Numbered from the stretch's first letter, positions 18,100 through 27,019 are shown. The stretch is DNA of 64,000 nt from Gammaproteobacteria bacterium (GCA_016199745.1 JACQFZ010000048.1:245818-309817), one strand, 5' to 3'. A program made the numbers and translations. The notes: a model not told the origin generated them from the letters alone.

Positions 18100-19257
18100 T
18101 CAGCCGTTGCGCGTACGCCGCGCACCGTCATTGACGGCACTGCCGGGTTCTTCAACGTAATCGACGATCTCAAGCCCGAAGCCGGACAATCCCGGCGTCT
18201 TGATCACGTGGCCGAGCACGCGCATGCGGCCAACACCGAGATCGGAAAGAATTTGACTGCCGAGCCCGTAAGTACGGACCTCTTGCCGCTCCGACGCGAG
18301 GCGCGATTCTACGGCTTCGCTGCGGTCCTGAAAATGTCGCAAACGCTGGATCAACCGTTCCGGCGCTTCCGTCTGCTGCAAGATAACGATGACACCGGCG
18401 CCCTCTTGCGCCACGCGCGCTAAAGCATCGTGCAGCGACCAGGCGCTGCCACTCCGGTGCGCAACGGTCACCGAATCGAGCAAGCTCTCCTGTACGTGCA
18501 CGCGCACCAGCGTCGGCTGCTCGCGCTTAATCTCGCCTTTAACTAGCGCTAAGTGCACCGCGTTGCCAATGTCGTCGTGATAAGCGACCGCACGGAATTC
18601 GCCGAACTCGGTCGGCAGCGCGCACTCGACGACGCGCTGCACGGTCGATTCGTTCTCCATGCGATAACGAATGAGATCGGCGATCGTGCCGATCTTAAGC
18701 CCGTGCACGCGCGCGAAATCGACCAGCTCCGGTAGCCGCGCCATCGTGCCATCTTCATTAAGAATCTCGCAGATCACACTGGCCGGCGCTAAGCCGGCGA
18801 GTCGGGCCAAATCGACACCGGCCTCGGTATGACCGGCACGCGCTAACACACCGCCGCGTTGCGACATGAGCGGAAAAATATGGCCGGGGGTAACGAGATC
18901 GGTCGGTTTGGCGTTCGGGGCGATGGCGGCACTAATGGCCGCCGCGCGGTCGGCCGCCGAAATGCCGGTGGTGATGCCGTGGGCGGCATCGATCGACACC
19001 GTGAAATTGGTCGAACGCCGCAGGTGCGAGTCACTGACCATCAACGGCAGCTGTAACTGCCGGCAACGATCGGCGGTAACGGTCAAGCAAATCAGGCCGC
19101 GGCCGTATTTGGCCATAAAGTTGATGTGATCGGCTCCGGCATGCTCGGCGGCGACCAGCAGGTCGCCCTCGTTCTCGCGGTCCTCATCGTCCATCAGGAC
19201 GACCATTCGGCCGCGTTTGAGCTCGTCGATAATCTCTTTAATCGGGCTGATTGCCAT
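18100..19257 (-). CDS. ribB: 3,4-dihydroxy-2-butanone-4-phosphate synthase with a degenerate GTP cyclohydrolase II domain
   Basis: The N-terminal 200 residues are a complete RibB, with DDEDRENEGDL near 23-33, HLRRSTNFTVSIDA, and RAGHTEAGVDLARLAG. They supply the four-carbon unit for lumazine. The C-terminal half (about 205-370) has RibA ancestry but lacks its zinc Cys motif: after RVH the sequence reads VQESLLDSVTVAHRSGSAWS, where RibA has a Cys-X2-GD...CDCG pattern. It therefore matches the described RibBX type, and GTP cyclohydrolase II must be encoded elsewhere. I looked for an FMN riboswitch in the 194-base leader and saw none. The total of 385 residues is usual for the fusion. Confidence 0.92.
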   Translation of the reverse strand: MAISPIKEIIDELKRGRMVVLMDDEDRENEGDLLVAAEHAGADHINFMAKYGRGLICLTVTADRCRQLQLPLMVSDSHLRRSTNFTVSIDAAHGITTGISAADRAAAISAAIAPNAKPTDLVTPGHIFPLMSQRGGVLARAGHTEAGVDLARLAGLAPASVICEILNEDGTMARLPELVDFARVHGLKIGTIADLIRYRMENESTVQRVVECALPTEFGEFRAVAYHDDIGNAVHLALVKGEIKREQPTLVRVHVQESLLDSVTVAHRSGSAWSLHDALARVAQEGAGVIVILQQTEAPERLIQRLRHFQDRSEAVESRLASERQEVRTYGLGSQILSDLGVGRMRVLGHVIKTPGLSGFGLEIVDYVEEPGSAVNDGARRTRNG

Positions 19258-19451
19258 GAGAAATTTGTCGAATGAATGCGCGATTATGACTGATTCTATT
19301 GAGAAAACTTACCAAAATCTGTATGTCCCCCCCTGTTCCGCTTCGGTCCGCGCCCGACGTACATGCGCCCGCATCATCTATATTTATATTCTCACGCGGG
19401 GGCCGGCGACAGGATGGCTCGGCCATTATATAGATAAACGTAGACCCAGGG

Positions 19452-20756
19452 ATGGCGCACCCAAAAATGCAAATTGCCAATACCGTTATTTTGGACGATC
19501 GCCGCGCCGAACGCCGGGGCTTGCTTACGTCAGCGCACGCCAATGACACCGGCCTGGATACGCCACTTGAGCCCGGCACCCGGCTCGATCGCTACCTGAT
19601 CCTAAGCCAACTCGGCGGGGTCGGCATGGTGTTGGTCTATCGGGCACAAGATACCGAGCTCGACCGTGAAGTGGCGCTCAAGGTATTGGCCAAACCCTAT
19701 TGCCAGCAATCCGAGGCGCTCAACCGCTTCCGCAACGAGGCCCAAGCACAGGCGCGGTTGCGCAGCCCACATGTCATTACGCTCTACTCATTGCTCGAAA
19801 CGCCGAACGCCGCGGTGTTGGTGCTCGAATACAGCCAGGGCGAAACGCTCGAGCAACGCCTAAAGTCGCGCGGCGTACTACCGGCCGACCAAGCGATTGG
19901 CATCTTCGATCAAGCACTGCGCGGCCTGGCACATTTGCACGAGATGGGCGTGGTCCACCGCGATCTCAAACCGAGCAATTTATTCATCACGACCGGCGGG
20001 CAAGTAAAGATCATGGACTTCAGCGTGGCCAAGCTGCCGGACCACGATGTATATCCCCTGGGAACGATGGTCGGCACCCTGCTCTACATTTCGCCGGAGC
20101 AGGTCCGCGGCCAGCCGGTCGATGCTCGCTCCGATATTTATACGCTTGGCGTCAGCCTGTACGAGGCCGTCACCGGCCGCTTGCCGTTCGAACGTCACAC
20201 CGACTACGCGCTGATGCATGCCCATGTGCAAGAGCTACCACCGCGGCCGAGCAAGCTGGAGCCGTCATTACCACCGGCGCTGGAGCGCGTAATTCTCAAG
20301 GCCATCGAGAAAGAACCTGAACGGCGATATCGCAGCGCTGCTGAATTCCGCCTAGCGTTGGCCAAGCTCGGGCTTACCCACGATCGACTGATCGATACTG
20401 TGTTACCGGCCAACGCTTATGGCCCGGTGCCGGTGCTGTCGAAGTCGCATGATTCGGGTCGACGCGTGCTGGCCGGCTTCGCTGTGGATTTGCTGCTAGT
20501 AGCGGCGGCGTGCGCTCTACTCTATCTGCTTGGGCTCTATCCGGGTCGTAGCAGCCCATCGCCGCAAACGGCAACTGCCGAGCTCGCGCCTGCCAACACA
20601 CCAGTGACACCCCAACCGGCCCGCGCACGCAGTAGGCTCGTTGCCGCCGTCGCACCGAAACCGACGCCGATCAGAGCCGAACGCAAGGCAACATCGTCCG
20701 CCCACGCCGCAACAGAACAGCGCATACAGCGCGATGAAAATTTACGTGGGAAGTGA
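19452..20756 (+). CDS. Transmembrane Ser/Thr protein kinase (PknB-like) inside the riboflavin gene block
   Basis: The 434-residue product has a kinase domain at about 47-310. The nucleotide loop is LGGVGMVLVYRA, VALKVLAK carries the catalytic Lys, VVHRDLKPSN is the catalytic loop, and YISPEQVRG is the APE-equivalent. The Mg motif is DFS instead of DFG. A single membrane span (about 338-358, VLAGFAVDLLLVAAACALLYLL) follows, then a short Pro/Ala-rich tail. The kinase faces the cytosol, and the small outside tail has no PASTA or sensor repeat. It lies opposite to its neighbours, divergent from ribBA and overlapping the ribE end by 15 bases. The first 45 residues are unassigned. Substrates are unknown. 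Confidence 0.88.
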   Translation: MAHPKMQIANTVILDDRRAERRGLLTSAHANDTGLDTPLEPGTRLDRYLILSQLGGVGMVLVYRAQDTELDREVALKVLAKPYCQQSEALNRFRNEAQAQARLRSPHVITLYSLLETPNAAVLVLEYSQGETLEQRLKSRGVLPADQAIGIFDQALRGLAHLHEMGVVHRDLKPSNLFITTGGQVKIMDFSVAKLPDHDVYPLGTMVGTLLYISPEQVRGQPVDARSDIYTLGVSLYEAVTGRLPFERHTDYALMHAHVQELPPRPSKLEPSLPPALERVILKAIEKEPERRYRSAAEFRLALAKLGLTHDRLIDTVLPANAYGPVPVLSKSHDSGRRVLAGFAVDLLLVAAACALLYLLGLYPGRSSPSPQTATAELAPANTPVTPQPARARSRLVAAVAPKPTPIRAERKATSSAHAATEQRIQRDENLRGK

Positions 20757-21350
20757 AACGCCGCCGGCGAGCAACCTTTCTAAATAGCGCGCAATCAAAT
20801 CGATTTCGATATTCACCGCATCGCCGCCTTGTAGCTGCCCGAGCGTCGTTACCTCCAGCGTATGGGGTACCAAATTCACTTCGAACCGTGCACCGTCGAT
20901 TCGGTTGACCGTGAGACTCACGCCGTCGATACAAATCGATCCCTTCTCGGCGATGTAGCGTGCCAACGCCGGCGGCGCCGCAAACCGCATCACGATCGAG
21001 CGGTCTTGGGCGGTTCGCGCCTCGAGTGTGCCGATTCCGTCGACATGGCCGGAAACCAAGTGACCCCCTAACCGTTGACCGACGGCTAATGCTTTTTCCA
21101 AATTGAGCCGATCGCCGACGCGACGTTGATTCCAGGTCGTGCACGCCAGCGTCTCGGCGGAAATATCGACTTCGAAGGAATCGGCCGTCAGCACGGAAAC
21201 CGTTAAACAAACACCGCCGGTGGAAATGCTGTCGCCGATCTTCACATCCGCCAGATCGAGCGTGCCGGCACCGATAACGGCGCGCACATCGCCGTCACGC
21301 CGTTCGATCGTACGCAACACACCCACTGCTTCGACAATACCGGTAAACAT
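20742..21350 (-). CDS. ribE: Riboflavin synthase, alpha subunit
   Basis: This enzyme dismutates two lumazines to riboflavin. The 202-residue product has the tandem barrel layout: MFTGIVEAVGVL opens repeat one, STGGVCLTVS supplies its ligand loop, and repeat two begins near GHLVSGHVDGIGTLE and contains DGVSLTVNRI. I chose the ATG at 21350 because the family begins MFTGI; an upstream in-frame extension to 21395 enters ribD. It follows ribD by eight bases. Its 3' end overlaps the end of the opposite-strand kinase gene. Confidence 0.95.
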   Translation of the reverse strand: MFTGIVEAVGVLRTIERRDGDVRAVIGAGTLDLADVKIGDSISTGGVCLTVSVLTADSFEVDISAETLACTTWNQRRVGDRLNLEKALAVGQRLGGHLVSGHVDGIGTLEARTAQDRSIVMRFAAPPALARYIAEKGSICIDGVSLTVNRIDGARFEVNLVPHTLEVTTLGQLQGGDAVNIEIDLIARYLERLLAGGVSLPT

Positions 21351-21358
21351 GCTTTGCC

Positions 21359-22456
21359 TCAGTTGTTCGTCGTCGGCCGCGCGCGAATGCGCCAATCGTT
21401 ACCAACGACACGTGTATCGATAATTTCCAGTGCGACGCGGTCGGTCATACTTGTAATGAACGGCAAGTGGAACATGCCGCGTCCGGCATCGCCCAGCAAG
21501 TGCGGCGCGAAATACATCAGTAATTCGTCGACCAGCCCTTGCGCTAACAACGCACCGCACAAGTGCGGGCCCGCCTCAACTAGCAGTTCATTGATTTGAC
21601 GCTCGGCGAGCAACCGCATGACACCGGCCAAATCGACTTTATCCGCCGCCGGCAGGCACACGACCTCGGCACCGGCGCCGGTCAATGCCGCGATTCGGTC
21701 GTCGTTAACGCTCGTCGTCGCGATCAACGTGGGTCCGGACAAACGCAACATTTGCGCCGTCGTCGACATGCGCAAGCTGCTGTCGGCGACTACACGCAGC
21801 GGTTGCCGACCGATATCGAAATCGCGCACCGTCAACGCCGGATCGTCCGCCAATACGGTGCCGATGCCGGTAAGGATCGCCGAGCTGCGTGCACGCCAAT
21901 GCTGCACGTCGGCGCGCGCCGCTGCACCCGTGATCCAACGACTCTCGCCGCTCGCCAGCGCGGTACGTCCGTCGAGACTAGCGGCGATCTTAAGACGTAC
22001 ATACGGCCGGCCGTGGCGCATGCGACTGATGAAACCCGAATTCAACGATTCCGCTTGCGCCACCAAAAGACCAACGTCGACGGAAATACCGGCAGCACGC
22101 AGGCGCTCGAGCCCTTGGCCATTCACGCGCGGATTTGGATCGCCGGTGGCAACGATCACACGCCGCACGCCGGCGCGCACTAAGGCGTCGACACACGGCG
22201 GGGTTCGCCCGGTATGACTGCACGGTTCTAATGTCACATACACATCGGCAGAACGCGCCCGTTCACCGGCGGCGGCCAACGCGTGTACCTCGGCATGCGC
22301 TTCGCCGGCGCGTTGGTGCCAGCCTTCGCCAACAACAATGCCGTCTTTGACGATGACGCAACCGACGCGCGGATTAGGATCGGTGGTATAAAGCCCACGC
22401 TGCGCAAGCTCGAGCGCGCGCGCCATGTGGCGCGTGTCAGCAACGGTAAAGTTCAT
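21359..22456 (-). CDS. ribD: Bifunctional riboflavin deaminase-reductase
   Basis: RibD deaminates and then reduces the pyrimidine intermediate of riboflavin synthesis. The 365-residue product has a deaminase domain (1-150) with zinc ligands in HAEVHAL and [12 protein letters not shown]. The reductase domain (about 150-365) begins [18 protein letters not shown] and contains GPTLIATT and [11 protein letters not shown]. Both domains look intact. Start and nrdR stop overlap in an ATGA, so translation is coupled. Confidence 0.96.
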   Translation of the reverse strand: MNFTVADTRHMARALELAQRGLYTTDPNPRVGCVIVKDGIVVGEGWHQRAGEAHAEVHALAAAGERARSADVYVTLEPCSHTGRTPPCVDALVRAGVRRVIVATGDPNPRVNGQGLERLRAAGISVDVGLLVAQAESLNSGFISRMRHGRPYVRLKIAASLDGRTALASGESRWITGAAARADVQHWRARSSAILTGIGTVLADDPALTVRDFDIGRQPLRVVADSSLRMSTTAQMLRLSGPTLIATTSVNDDRIAALTGAGAEVVCLPAADKVDLAGVMRLLAERQINELLVEAGPHLCGALLAQGLVDELLMYFAPHLLGDAGRGMFHLPFITSMTDRVALEIIDTRVVGNDWRIRARPTTNN

Positions 22457-23037
22457 GGCTTGCGACCGCTGGCGGGGCGCCGGCCGCGGCGCGGCGCGTC
22501 GGTATTGGTATGGGTGTCAGTCTCGGTGTTATCCGCCGGTTCTTCCGGCAGTAAGCGCAACTGCTTGCGGCGCGACTCCGACGGCGGCTCGCTCTGCAAT
22601 CGCTGCACTTCCTCGCGAAACGCATCGACGTCCTGGAAGCTGCGATAGACCGAGGCGAAACGCACATAGGCGACCGGATCGATCTCGCGCAGCTCTTCCA
22701 TCAGCCATTCACCGATCCGCCGTGTTGCCACCTCACGCTCGCCGCAGGCGATCAGCTTGTGACGAATGCGGCCGAGCATGGCCTCGACCGCAGCCGCGTC
22801 CACCGGCCGCTTTTCCAGCGCCCGCGACAGGCCGGCCTGCAATTTCGCTTCGTTGAATGCCTCGCGCCGACCGTCGGACTTGATGACTTGTGGCAAGCGC
22901 AGCTCAGCACGTTCGAAGGTCGTGAAGCGCTCGGCACAGACCTCGCACTCGCGCCGACGGCGCACAGAATCACCCTCCTCGGTCAGGCGCGAGTCGATTA
23001 CGCGGGTTTCATCGGCAGAGCAAAACGGGCAACGCAT
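22453..23037 (-). CDS. nrdR: Transcriptional repressor NrdR with a C-terminal extension
   Basis: NrdR senses dATP/ATP and represses ribonucleotide reductase genes. The 194-residue product opens with the zinc ribbon [17 protein letters not shown] and [13 protein letters not shown], followed by the ATP-cone (about 49-139). The usual length is about 150-160. Here about 45 extra residues follow, rich in Glu, Thr, Asn and Arg ([20 protein letters not shown]), probably disordered. Heading ribD and ribE is the common gammaproteobacterial order. The open frame extends upstream to 23211, but the zinc ribbon fixes the start at 23037. Confidence 0.94.
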   Translation of the reverse strand: MRCPFCSADETRVIDSRLTEEGDSVRRRRECEVCAERFTTFERAELRLPQVIKSDGRREAFNEAKLQAGLSRALEKRPVDAAAVEAMLGRIRHKLIACGEREVATRRIGEWLMEELREIDPVAYVRFASVYRSFQDVDAFREEVQRLQSEPPSESRRKQLRLLPEEPADNTETDTHTNTDAPRRGRRPASGRKP

Positions 23038-23227
23038 GCGATAGAGCTGCTTTCGTGAGAATAATGCGGGATAACGTAATCGGCCGGGGGCCAATGCGCA
23101 AGGGCTGGTCACGTCTGGAGTCTTGCCGGCCAGGCAAAAAATGGCAATTTTCGAGCCTGGAACCTCCGATCGTGCAATGTAGGGGTAGGAGCTATACTTT
23201 GCCCCACCCATTTTCCAAACTTGCCGC

Positions 23228-24019
23228 TTAAGCGACCGCTTTATCTTTCTGCTCGTACAGAAACTTCAACACCTCGCGACGATAACCGTTGTAGGTCGAG
23301 TCTTCCGTTAGCTCCACTCGCCGACGCGGCCGCGGCAAATGCACTTCCAATATCTTGCCGATGGTCGCGGCCGGGCCGTTGGTCATCATGACGATGCGAT
23401 CGGATAACAGCACCGCTTCGTCGACATCGTGCGTCACCATCATTGTGGTCGTGCCGACCTTGTCGACCAGACGCATCAGTTCTTCCTGAAGATTAGCGCG
23501 CGTCAGCGCATCGAGCGCGCCGAGCGGCTCGTCGAGCAGCAATACCTTCGGCTGAATGGCTAGCGCGCGGGCGATGCCGACCCGCTGCTTCATGCCACCG
23601 GAAATTTCATGCGGATATTTTTGCTCGGCGTCGGTCAACCCGACCAACGCCAACGCATCGCGCGTGCGTCGTTTCAGGTCGGCCTTACTTTCGGTCTGAC
23701 CGAACACGCGCTCGACCGCAAGATAAACGTTGCCGAAGCAAGTCAGCCACGGCAACAACGAATGGTTTTGGAACACGACCGCCCGATCCGGCCCGGGGCC
23801 GGCGATTTCACGACCGCCCGACAGCAACACACCGCTGGTAGGTTCGATCAGTCCGGCGACCAAATTCAGCAATGTCGACTTGCCGCAACCCGAATGACCG
23901 ATGATCGAAACGAACTCACCCTGACGAATGTTCAGATTGACGTCGGACAAGGCGACATAACACCCGCCGCGGGTATCGAACACCATATGCGCGTTCTCGA
24001 TTTGCACGTACCGTTCCAC
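23228..24019 (-). CDS. nrtD: Nitrate/taurine-type ABC transporter ATP-binding protein
   Basis: The 263-residue ATPase has Walker [17 protein letters not shown] (about 46-61), the Q-loop in [11 protein letters not shown], the signature [16 protein letters not shown], Walker [14 protein letters not shown], and the H-loop [12 protein letters not shown]. Together these match NrtD/SsuB-type importers. The start is GTG 24019, chosen because AGGAGG lies seven bases upstream and the permease ends just before it; the frame is open much further up, but that part overlaps the permease gene. The substrate (nitrate, perhaps nitrite or cyanate) is inferred from the NrtA-like binding protein. Confidence 0.92.
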   Translation of the reverse strand: MERYVQIENAHMVFDTRGGCYVALSDVNLNIRQGEFVSIIGHSGCGKSTLLNLVAGLIEPTSGVLLSGGREIAGPGPDRAVVFQNHSLLPWLTCFGNVYLAVERVFGQTESKADLKRRTRDALALVGLTDAEQKYPHEISGGMKQRVGIARALAIQPKVLLLDEPLGALDALTRANLQEELMRLVDKVGTTTMMVTHDVDEAVLLSDRIVMMTNGPAATIGKILEVHLPRPRRRVELTEDSTYNGYRREVLKFLYEQKDKAVA

Positions 24020-24030
24020 GGTTGTTCCTC

Positions 24031-24912
24031 CTAATAGCGAAAACGACGGGCGACGAGCAAAATCATTTGCTCGAGCAACAATCCGACGACGCCGACAACG
24101 AAGATGGCGATGATGATGTGTTCCACATTCAAGTTGTTCCACTCGTCCCATACCCAAAAACCGAGACCGACGCCGCCGGTCAGCATCTCGGCCGCCACAA
24201 TCACCAACCACGCGACGCCGATCGATAAGCGCACGCCGGTGAGCACATGCGGCAATACCGCCGGGAAGAGAATGCGGCTGAACAGTGTCCACGGTGGCAA
24301 CTTCAACACACGAGCGACGTTGAGGTAATCCTGTGGCATCTGCATAACGCCGGTGGCGGTGTTGAGCAGCATCGGCCAGACGCTGGAAATGAAGATCACC
24401 CAAACCGCCGCCGGCTGCGCCTGCTTAAACACGTACAGTCCTATCGGTAACCATGCCAGCGGCGACACCGGCCGCAACAGGCTAACGATCGGCGCCGCCA
24501 TCTTCCGCAGAAATTCGACATAACCGAGCAGAAATCCGCACGGTATGCCGACTAACGCCGCCAGACCGAACCCTATACCGACGCGTGTGAGCGAATGCAG
24601 GACGTTCCAGCCGATACCTTGATCGTTCGGACCGTTTTGATAAAACGGGTGGCGGAATACATCCACCGCCGACTGCCATGTCTTCACCGGTCCCGGTAAC
24701 TCGGTCTGCCCGGCGATCAAGGCCCACAACAGCGTGAACAACAATAGGCCGAGAACCGGCGGCACCACGTGACGGCGCACGCTCTGCCAAGCTACCGACG
24801 CACGCGAACGGCCAGTGACCGGTGTCATCAACGGCACGGATCTCGCGTTGGCCACGGCTATCGCCGCCGCCAGCATCGCTGGTTTTTCTTTCTTCATCGG
24901 CACCACGCTCAT
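24031..24912 (-). CDS. nrtB: Nitrate-type ABC transporter permease
   Basis: The 293-residue permease has about six transmembrane segments after a 60-residue polar N-terminus. The EAA loop for the ATPase is near NVARVLKLPPWTLFSRILFP. PVSPLAWLPIGLYVF and LTGGVGLGFWVWDEWNNLNV are typical of NrtB/SsuC-type nitrate permeases. ATG 24912 has GGAG seven bases before it; longer in-frame starts lack support. It is 31 bases from nrtA and 11 from nrtD, so all three are one operon. Confidence 0.92.
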   Translation of the reverse strand: MSVVPMKKEKPAMLAAAIAVANARSVPLMTPVTGRSRASVAWQSVRRHVVPPVLGLLLFTLLWALIAGQTELPGPVKTWQSAVDVFRHPFYQNGPNDQGIGWNVLHSLTRVGIGFGLAALVGIPCGFLLGYVEFLRKMAAPIVSLLRPVSPLAWLPIGLYVFKQAQPAAVWVIFISSVWPMLLNTATGVMQMPQDYLNVARVLKLPPWTLFSRILFPAVLPHVLTGVRLSIGVAWLVIVAAEMLTGGVGLGFWVWDEWNNLNVEHIIIAIFVVGVVGLLLEQMILLVARRFRY

Positions 24913-24943
24913 CGGGTTTCTCCTTCCGCACTCGGCCTGAGCA

Positions 24944-26203
24944 TCACGCTCGGACTTTGAAGTTACCGGCATACAGTTTCGGATTGCTGCCATCCCAGAC
25001 CACGCCGTCGATGAGCTTGGCCGTGCGCATTTCGCTAACGGGCGCAGAGACTTTGGCCAAGGTCGCCGCCTGCCGGTAGAGTGCGACCTGATTCACTTGC
25101 TTCGCGACCGCCAGGTAGTCAACGTCCTCTTTTAGCAATCCCCAGCGCTTGTGCTGCGTTAGGAACCACATGCCATCGGACAGATAAGGAAACGTGACCT
25201 TGCCGTCGTTGTAAAACTTCAGGTAATTGTCGTCCTTCCACTTCTTACCATTGCCGTTGTCGTATTGGCCCTGCATGCGGCCGACGATGACGTCTTCGGC
25301 GGTATTGACGTACGACTTTTGCGCGATGATTTGCGCGACCTTCAGCCGATTGGCCATCGTGTCGATGTACTTGCCGGCATCGATAATGGCGGCGACCATG
25401 GCGCGTGCGGTGTTGGGATACTTGTGCACGAACTCGGCGGTCGTGCCGAGTACCTTCTCCGGATGGTCCTTCCAGATTTCTTGGGTCGTGACGGCAGTAA
25501 AACCGACGTTGTCTTGAATCGCCCGCGCGTTCCACGGCTCACCGACACAATAGCCGTCCATGTTGCCGACGCGCATGTTGGCCACCATTTGCGGCGGCGG
25601 CACGGTGATGGTCTTTACGTCCTTGAACGGATCGATACCGTGAGCGGCGAGCCAGTAATAAATCCACATCGCGTGGGTACCGGTTGGGAACGTGTGAGCG
25701 AATGTGTACTCGCGTTTCTCGGTATCGATCAACTTCTTGAGACCGGCGCCGTCGACCGCGCGTTTTGCTTTGAACTGGTTCGTCAACGTAATTGCTTGGC
25801 CGTTGTGATTCAGGCTCATCAAGATGGCCATATCTTTCTTCGGACCGCCGACGCCCAGGTGCACCCCGTAGATCAACCCATAGAGCACATGCGACGCATC
25901 GAGCTCGCCGTTAACCAGCTTGTCGCGTACCGACGCCCAATTGGCTTCTTTGCTCGGCGTAATTTTTATGCCGTATTTCTTGTCGAAGCCGAGTTCGGAA
26001 GCGACGACTACGCTGGCGCAATCGGTCAACGGGATAAAACCGATGTTCACTTCCGGTTTCTCCGGCGCGTCCGAACCCGCCGCCCACGCCTTTGTACGCA
26101 AACCGGCTAAGCCCAAGGCGGCAAAACCGGTTCCAACGACTGCGGTACGCAAAAAATCGCGTCGGCAAATAGCCTGGGATTGTGCTTTCTTGTATTTGCT
26201 CAT
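24944..26203 (-). CDS. nrtA: Nitrate ABC transporter substrate-binding protein with Tat signal
   Basis: The 419-residue protein is exported by the Tat route: CRRDFLRTAVVGTGFAALGL (about 13-32) holds the twin Arg and hydrophobic stretch. The mature part has NIGFIPLTDCASVVVASELG and EANWASVRDKLVNGELDASH, both typical of NrtA/NasS nitrate binding proteins, then GNMDGYCVGEPWNARAIQ and YTFAHTFPTGTHAMWIYYWL. It should deliver nitrate or nitrite to NrtB. A NasS-type sensor is related but lacks an export signal, so this is the transporter form. It is preceded by a regulated leader (see attenuator). Confidence 0.93.
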   Translation of the reverse strand: MSKYKKAQSQAICRRDFLRTAVVGTGFAALGLAGLRTKAWAAGSDAPEKPEVNIGFIPLTDCASVVVASELGFDKKYGIKITPSKEANWASVRDKLVNGELDASHVLYGLIYGVHLGVGGPKKDMAILMSLNHNGQAITLTNQFKAKRAVDGAGLKKLIDTEKREYTFAHTFPTGTHAMWIYYWLAAHGIDPFKDVKTITVPPPQMVANMRVGNMDGYCVGEPWNARAIQDNVGFTAVTTQEIWKDHPEKVLGTTAEFVHKYPNTARAMVAAIIDAGKYIDTMANRLKVAQIIAQKSYVNTAEDVIVGRMQGQYDNGNGKKWKDDNYLKFYNDGKVTFPYLSDGMWFLTQHKRWGLLKEDVDYLAVAKQVNQVALYRQAATLAKVSAPVSEMRTAKLIDGVVWDGSNPKLYAGNFKVRA

Positions 26204-26227
26204 GTGTCACCCTCCTTTCGCTGCGTT

Positions 26228-26277
26228 AAAAATAAAAAGGCGTCCATCTGCGGGGGTTACCCCGCCGAGTGGACGCC
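26228..26277 (-). terminator. Intrinsic terminator in the nrtA leader (attenuator)
   Basis: Read on the minus strand, GGCGTCCA...TGGACGCC closes a long hairpin (26239-26277) with a GC-rich inner stem, followed at once by TTTTTATTTTT (26228-26238). It lies 25 bases upstream of the nrtA ATG, inside the transcribed leader, so transcription of nrtABD would stop here unless the hairpin is prevented. It directly overlaps the second ANTAR-type hairpin. Confidence 0.85.
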
Positions 26278-26353
26278 GTTGTCCGTTAGCGAATCGCCGT
26301 TGATCCGCCGTTTACCGATAGGTACATTCCGAGCCGCGGCACTTCTTTGTGCC
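26271..26353 (-). promoter_or_regulatory. Candidate ANTAR-responsive antiterminator (two hexaloop hairpins)
   Basis: Two short hairpins on the minus strand fit the RNA motif bound by ANTAR proteins, whose hexaloops carry A at position 1 and G at position 4. Hairpin 1 (26338-26353) is GGCAC-AAAGAA-GTGCC. Hairpin 2 (26271-26284) is GGAC-AACGGC-GTCC, and its 3' arm is the 5' arm of the terminator, so the two structures exclude each other. The gene directly upstream encodes a NasT-like ANTAR protein. The spacing between hairpins (53 bases) is longer than in the best-studied examples, which lowers confidence somewhat. Confidence 0.72.
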
Positions 26354-26373
26354 GGCGTTCGCCAAGCTAACTT

Positions 26374-26964
26374 CTAACTCCGCAGCAACAGGTCCTCCGC
26401 CGTCAACAAGCTCTCGGCCACGTCGATCATGCGCATGCCGCGGTCCATCGCCATTTGTCGCAACGTCGAATAGGCCGCTTGTTCGTTGAGATTGCGCCGG
26501 CGCATTAAGACACCCTTGGCACGCTCGATATCGCGACGCTCGGCTAGCCGAGTAATCGCCTCGTCGCGTTGCTCGCGCAACAGGACAAACTGCTGAAACC
26601 GGGTTACCGCCGCTTCGAGTACCGGCAAAACGCGCTCACGCTTAAGGCCGTCGACGACAAAAGCACTGACGCCCGCTTGCACCGCCATCCGCACGCAGGT
26701 GGCGTCGCCGCGATCGACAAATACCACGATCGGCAGTGGTTGGCTGCGCATGATGCGGCCCCATTGCGTGAGCATATGCGGCGTCGACTCGTCCGCCTCG
26801 ACGATCATGGCGTCGGCGTGCGAGCGACGTACACCGAGCATGAGGTCGTCATCGTGGGCGATGGCGGCGACAGCGTGATGCTTGGCCGCTGCCAATGCAT
26901 GCTCAATAAGAAGCGCGCGATCGTGCCGTTGCGCCGCCAGTAAAACCTTGTGTTGAGTGGTCAT
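26374..26964 (-). CDS. nasT: NasT-like ANTAR-domain response regulator
   Basis: The 196-residue product has a receiver-like domain (about 1-120) and an ANTAR RNA-binding helix bundle at about 130-190: RLAERRDIERAKGVLMRRRN and AAYSTLRQMAMDRGM with the conserved A/R/G positions. The receiver is divergent; around the expected phospho-Asp the sequence is MIVEADEST, so normal phosphorylation is uncertain, as in NasT. NasT acts with the nitrate sensor NasS to let polymerase read through a leader terminator. A NasS gene is not next to it. It ends 170 bases before nrtA, immediately upstream of the hairpins it should bind. Confidence 0.88.
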   Translation of the reverse strand: MTTQHKVLLAAQRHDRALLIEHALAAAKHHAVAAIAHDDDLMLGVRRSHADAMIVEADESTPHMLTQWGRIMRSQPLPIVVFVDRGDATCVRMAVQAGVSAFVVDGLKRERVLPVLEAAVTRFQQFVLLREQRDEAITRLAERRDIERAKGVLMRRRNLNEQAAYSTLRQMAMDRGMRMIDVAESLLTAEDLLLRS

Positions 26965-27019
26965 CCGTTTAGCACCGTTACTGTCCGCTAACGCTATAGC
27001 AATGCACGTGCCAACGCAG

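Noticed and set aside
19258..19451. FMN riboswitch before ribBA
   Set aside because: I looked for the conserved RFN helices and GGGGC/GGG core on the minus strand and did not find them.
23038..23227. Terminator or promoter for nrdR in the gap before nrtD
   Set aside because: A TTGCC-GGCCA-GGCAA palindrome and a TATAGC-like box are visible, but neither has the expected partners (T tract, -35), so I do not call them.
24020..24403. Extension of the nrtD frame up to 24403
   Set aside because: It lies inside nrtB on the same strand in another frame. GTG 24019 has AGGAGG and the ATPase domain begins there.
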